Assembly (NCBI RefSeq): GCF_014490665.1
Contig: NZ_CP061038.1
Coordinates: 2,666,001 to 2,730,000 of the forward strand
Source of the DNA: Sphingomonas alpina
GTDB taxonomy: Bacteria; Pseudomonadota; Alphaproteobacteria; Sphingomonadales; Sphingomonadaceae
Direction of reading: 5' to 3'
Length of the DNA stretch: 64,000 nucleotides
The notes beneath the pieces were generated by a model. The model was given only the letters and a program-made list of their open reading frames with translations. It searched no databases and was not told the DNA's origin. Below, piece after piece: positions 63,602-64,000 of the stretch; the first letter of the stretch is position 1; every line of letters starts with the position of its first letter. The translations under genes were made by a program, and so were the position numbers.

Positions 63602-64000
63602 CCCTTTCCGACGCGGAACTCGATCGTTACGCCCGCCATATCGTTTTGAAGGAAGTCGGCGGCGCTGGCCAGCTCAGGCTGCGCCAGGCCAGTGTCGCGG
63701 TGATCGGCGCGGGAGGCATTGGATCGCCGGCGATCCAGTATCTTGCCGCTGCGGGGATTGGCCGGCTCATCGTGATCGACGACGACGCGGTCGATTTGTC
63801 CAACCTGCAGCGCCAGACCCTGTTCGGTACCGACGATATCGGCCAGCCCAAGGTTGCTGCCACGGCGATCGCGGTGTCACGGCTCAATCCCAATGTGAGC
63901 GTCGAGACGCACAGCGTGCGGATCGATCGAACCAATGCCGCCGAATTGATTGCGGGCGCCGACGTCGTGCTTGACGGTTGCGACAATTTCGCGACCCGGC
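63598..64000 (+). CDS. moeB: ThiF/MoeB/HesA-family adenylyltransferase, truncated by window end
   Basis: 134 residues visible. E1-like fold: ELDRYARHIVLKEVGGAGQ, nucleotide site VIGAGGIGSPAIQYLAAAG, DDDAVDLSNLQRQTLFGTDDIG and DGCDNFATR, all typical of MoeB/ThiF, which adenylate the C-terminal glycine of a sulfur carrier. The zinc cysteines lie beyond the edge, so MoeB versus ThiF is not settled. Confidence 0.85.
   Translation, partial: MTLSDAELDRYARHIVLKEVGGAGQLRLRQASVAVIGAGGIGSPAIQYLAAAGIGRLIVIDDDAVDLSNLQRQTLFGTDDIGQPKVAATAIAVSRLNPNVSVETHSVRIDRTNAAELIAGADVVLDGCDNFATR

Overview
The window reads as a chromosomal segment of an alphaproteobacterium of the Sphingomonadales, most likely Sphingomonas or a close relative. 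Evidence: high GC with GC-rich third positions; two large TonB-dependent receptors; a Caulobacter-type xylose cluster; the sphingomonad pairing of a tryptophan-halogenase-like gene and a cupin-like gene with a receptor; and housekeeping proteins of alphaproteobacterial type (SecB, TimA/MltA/Smr, rpmH/rnpA/yidD/yidC, dnaA, ubiE/ubiB, coaB/coaC, dut). I assign no species. I saw no rRNA, tRNA, CRISPR array, insertion sequence or prophage.

Region 1 (1-24745) is a hemicellulose and xylose utilisation locus. On the minus strand are a GH35-like enzyme (cut by the window edge) and a GH74 xyloglucanase-like enzyme. Divergent from them is an oxidative xylose operon: xylX, xylB, xylC, a sugar:H+ symporter and an aldose 1-epimerase. 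A convergent LacI-family regulator (XylR-like) follows, then a second operon with a GH3 exo-glucosidase (frameshifted at a G7 tract), an acetyl-esterase-like hydrolase, a GDSL esterase and a 640-residue secreted protein I cannot place. Next come a cupin-like protein (minus), a 1026-residue TonB-dependent receptor, a tryptophan-halogenase-like flavoprotein, and GH39 and GH43 enzymes. Three intergenic regions carry related 14-bp LacI-type palindromes (3089, 9328, 16638), suggesting one sugar-responsive regulon. The xylonate dehydratase and the semialdehyde dehydrogenase of the pathway are not in the window.

Region 2 (25080-35750) is mixed: YifB/ComM ATPase, a small unknown protein, an OmpR-type two-component pair, a second TonB-dependent receptor between AT-rich flanks, a small secreted protein, DoxX, a quinone-reductase/HxlR divergent pair, a MaoC protein and a PGPGW membrane protein.

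Region 3 (35748-41480) holds the rpmH-rnpA-yidD-yidC-yihA cluster. rpmH appears to lie inside the only standard-start rnpA reading frame. After it come a medium-chain dehydrogenase, an intergenic array of an 11-bp repeat (40520-40743) and a glutathione S-transferase.

Region 4 (41584-64000) is mostly housekeeping: a glycosyltransferase, an alpha-amino-acid-ester-hydrolase-like enzyme, a cupin, dapE, GNAT, a GGDEF/EAL protein, smr, mltA, a Tim44-like protein, secB, murJ, trpS, dnaA, rpsT, mutM, ubiE, ubiB, a membrane protein, coaC and coaB as two ORFs in one frame separated only by TGA, dut, a small secreted protein and a truncated moeB/thiF. Long inverted repeats lie at 39050, 45470, 52171 and 57963.
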